Below, piece after piece: positions 62,768 to 64,000 of a DNA stretch of 64,000 bases. The stretch is from Bacteroidota bacterium (GTDB lineage: Bacteria > Bacteroidota > Bacteroidia > J057 > JADKCL01): NCBI GenBank assembly GCA_016718825.1, contig JADKCL010000004.1, positions 124,001 to 188,000 on the forward strand. The letters run 5' to 3'. Position numbers and translations under genes: made by a program. A model generated the notes under the pieces. That model worked only from the letters and a program-made list of their open reading frames with translations. It searched no databases and was not told the DNA's origin. Each line of letters starts with the position of its first letter. The stretch's first letter is position 1.

Positions 62768-64000
62768 TCACTTCTTCATCATCGCACGGATGGCTTCCAT
62801 TTGCCCGCTTTGCTTCAGGTACCAAATGGCAATGTCGCGGACGTCGTTTTTGGCTGGTCCGCCTTGGGCTGCAGGTGTCAGGGCAATGTCGCTCCAAGTA
62901 GTGAGGCCCTTGATGAAGCCCAAAGCAGCTTCGCCGCCGCCCGCCAAAAAGCCGGGAAGGCAAAGCACGTAGGTTTTGGCATCGTCGAGCGGCTTGCCGT
63001 CGATGAGGAAATTGCTGCCCTGCCGCGTCACATTGCTGCTGTATTGCAGGTGGGCGCCGCTCATGTTGAGGGCAGGTGCGAGTCCGGATTCGAGCAGGCG
63101 GCGCAAGTCGCGCCCGAGGACATTGCCATGCTGCAAATTGCCGCCAAAGGGCAGCGTTGCCAAAATATGCTTCTGCACCACAAAGCCGTTGATTTGGTCG
63201 TCGATGCGCACCGAACCGCTGTTCATGATGGCGAGATCAGCCTTGGAGTCGGCCTTCTTGAAGGCATCGCAGAGCAGGAATCCGAGGTTGGTCTGACTTG
63301 TGCGCATCGAGCCATCGCGGCCATCCATGGGGGCAAAGGCAAATCCGATGCTGTCATACGGTTGATATCCTTGGTCCTTCATGCATTGATCGCCGAATGT
63401 TTCCCACTTTTTCACCACCGCATCCACCGCAGGATCAGATGGAATGGCATCCGTGATCGGCATCAACTGCGACCAGATATCCATTTTTTTCGTGTCCATG
63501 TTCCAGGTGCACCAATGGAGGTAGAGGCTCTTGACATTCGCGTCGGCCTTGGCGATGAACGTTTCCCCGACTTTGCGGCTCATGTTTTGGTGCTCGTGCC
63601 CGCCCATGAGCAGCGGCATGCCCGGCACCTTGCGCGCAAGCGTATCGTCCTGCTCCATGCTCAAGTGCGTGATGCCAAAGACCACATCGCTGACCTTGCT
63701 TGCCTGGTCAAATGCATCCTTGCTCGCTTGGTAGGGGTTGATGTATTGCAGGTACTTTTGCTGTGTGAATTCGAGGGTGACGCCGATCAGGCCCAGTTTG
63801 AGCGTATCGCCTTGCTTGTTGGGAATCGCATGCACCATATAATCGGGCACCATTTGGTCGCCTTGGTTGAACCGGACCACGCCCTTGTCGGCCACGTAGC
63901 GGCAATTGCTGGAGATGATGCGGAATTGGCTTTCGTTGTTGCGGGCATTGAGGTCGGGCGCCTTGAGGTCAAATTCGTGGTTGCCAAAGGTCACATAATC
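62768..64000 (-). CDS. 5'-nucleotidase/metallophosphatase (UshA-like), N-terminus outside window
   Basis: At least 410 residues; the frame is still open at base 64000, so the N-terminal signal and first metal site lie outside. The visible start DYVTFGNHEFDLKAP carries the GNHEFD metal motif, and GITHLSMEQDD followed by GGHEHQNM the last metal-binding His pair of the metallophosphoesterase fold. From about 215 the 5'-nucleotidase C-terminal domain follows (ADLAIMNSGSVRID, ILATLPFGGNL). Such enzymes hydrolyse 5'-nucleotides or UDP-sugars in the periplasm. Strong family call; substrate unknown. Confidence 0.9.
   Translation of the reverse strand, partial: DYVTFGNHEFDLKAPDLNARNNESQFRIISSNCRYVADKGVVRFNQGDQMVPDYMVHAIPNKQGDTLKLGLIGVTLEFTQQKYLQYINPYQASKDAFDQASKVSDVVFGITHLSMEQDDTLARKVPGMPLLMGGHEHQNMSRKVGETFIAKADANVKSLYLHWCTWNMDTKKMDIWSQLMPITDAIPSDPAVDAVVKKWETFGDQCMKDQGYQPYDSIGFAFAPMDGRDGSMRTSQTNLGFLLCDAFKKADSKADLAIMNSGSVRIDDQINGFVVQKHILATLPFGGNLQHGNVLGRDLRRLLESGLAPALNMSGAHLQYSSNVTRQGSNFLIDGKPLDDAKTYVLCLPGFLAGGGEAALGFIKGLTTWSDIALTPAAQGGPAKNDVRDIAIWYLKQSGQMEAIRAMMKK

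Overview
The window is a piece of a Bacteroidota chromosome. Evidence: type IX secretion (T9SS) sorting domains on four proteins (three type A, one gliding-motility/CHU_C type B), a TonB-dependent receptor with a carboxypeptidase-regulatory-like N-terminal domain, SpII lipoproteins with Bacteroidota-style lipoboxes, a LytS/LytTR two-component pair with a reg_prop/Y_Y_Y sensor, and promoters of the TTG-N19/20-TAnnTTTG type. By eye the base composition is balanced (roughly half G+C). Gene content (secreted adhesin-like proteins, GH3-family ligase, CHU_C giant protein) recalls Saprospiria/Chitinophagia-like lineages, but there is no rRNA or marker gene to prove it. No tRNA, rRNA, CRISPR array, prophage or complete IS element was seen.

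Layout. 1-7.4 kb: small housekeeping and hypothetical genes: DUF695 (cut by the window edge), a T9SS protein, a reverse-strand operon (DUF1801, HD hydrolase, methyltransferase, HEAT protein), a second T9SS protein, an orphan HigA-N-like peptide, a frameshifted DUF1697 gene, another DUF1801 gene, and a VWA-domain protein. 7.4-14.1 kb: a DinD gene preceded by a 46-bp palindrome carrying a dinD-like fragment, lipoproteins, DUF523, a uracil-DNA-glycosylase-like protein, pyrophosphatase, lipocalin, and an AlkD-like protein. 14.2-18.2 kb: a frameshifted ATP-grasp gene, a small alpha/beta-barrel protein, a frameshifted beta-barrel gene, a HEAT protein, and the MoxR-type AAA ATPase that is normally the partner of the VWA protein. 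18.4-26.2 kb: three surface proteins sharing one N-terminal module, interrupted by WcaF-like acetyltransferase, glycosyltransferase, metallo-beta-lactamase-fold and DUF5713 genes. 26.4-36.3 kb: a T9SS beta-helix protein, a sensor kinase plus LytTR regulator, then a cluster of two HPD-motif (J-domain-like) paralogues flanking an LRR/helical-repeat protein. 36.6-47.8 kb: M16 peptidase, free-methionine-sulfoxide reductase, a MORC-like GHKL ATPase, a 1441-residue gliding-motility-type protein, and a GH3 ligase. 47.8-51.8 kb: two paralogous lipoproteins with near-identical promoters; one carries a very long Gly/Ser/His-rich region. 51.7-55.1 kb: a metal-uptake-like TonB receptor operon. 55.2-64 kb: M48 protease, lipoprotein, MBL hydrolase, NADAR protein, a double CbxX-type AAA+ protein with two beta-sandwich repeats, an intergenic palindromic repeat, a small lipoprotein and the C-terminal part of a 5'-nucleotidase.

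Two cross-cutting observations matter to anyone using this annotation. First, five genes are broken by six one-base indels, several in homopolymers; in each the downstream frame continues the same protein, so they look like sequencing/assembly errors or very recent lesions. Second, several TAnnTTTG elements lie only 3-7 bases before the start codon, suggesting leaderless mRNAs.

The best candidates for something undescribed are the J-like/LRR/J-like cluster (32.3-36.3 kb), the two-sandwich double-AAA protein (59.1-61.8 kb) and the Gly/Ser/His-rich lipoprotein with its paralogue (47.9-51.3 kb). All assignments are from reading the sequence; no database search was run.
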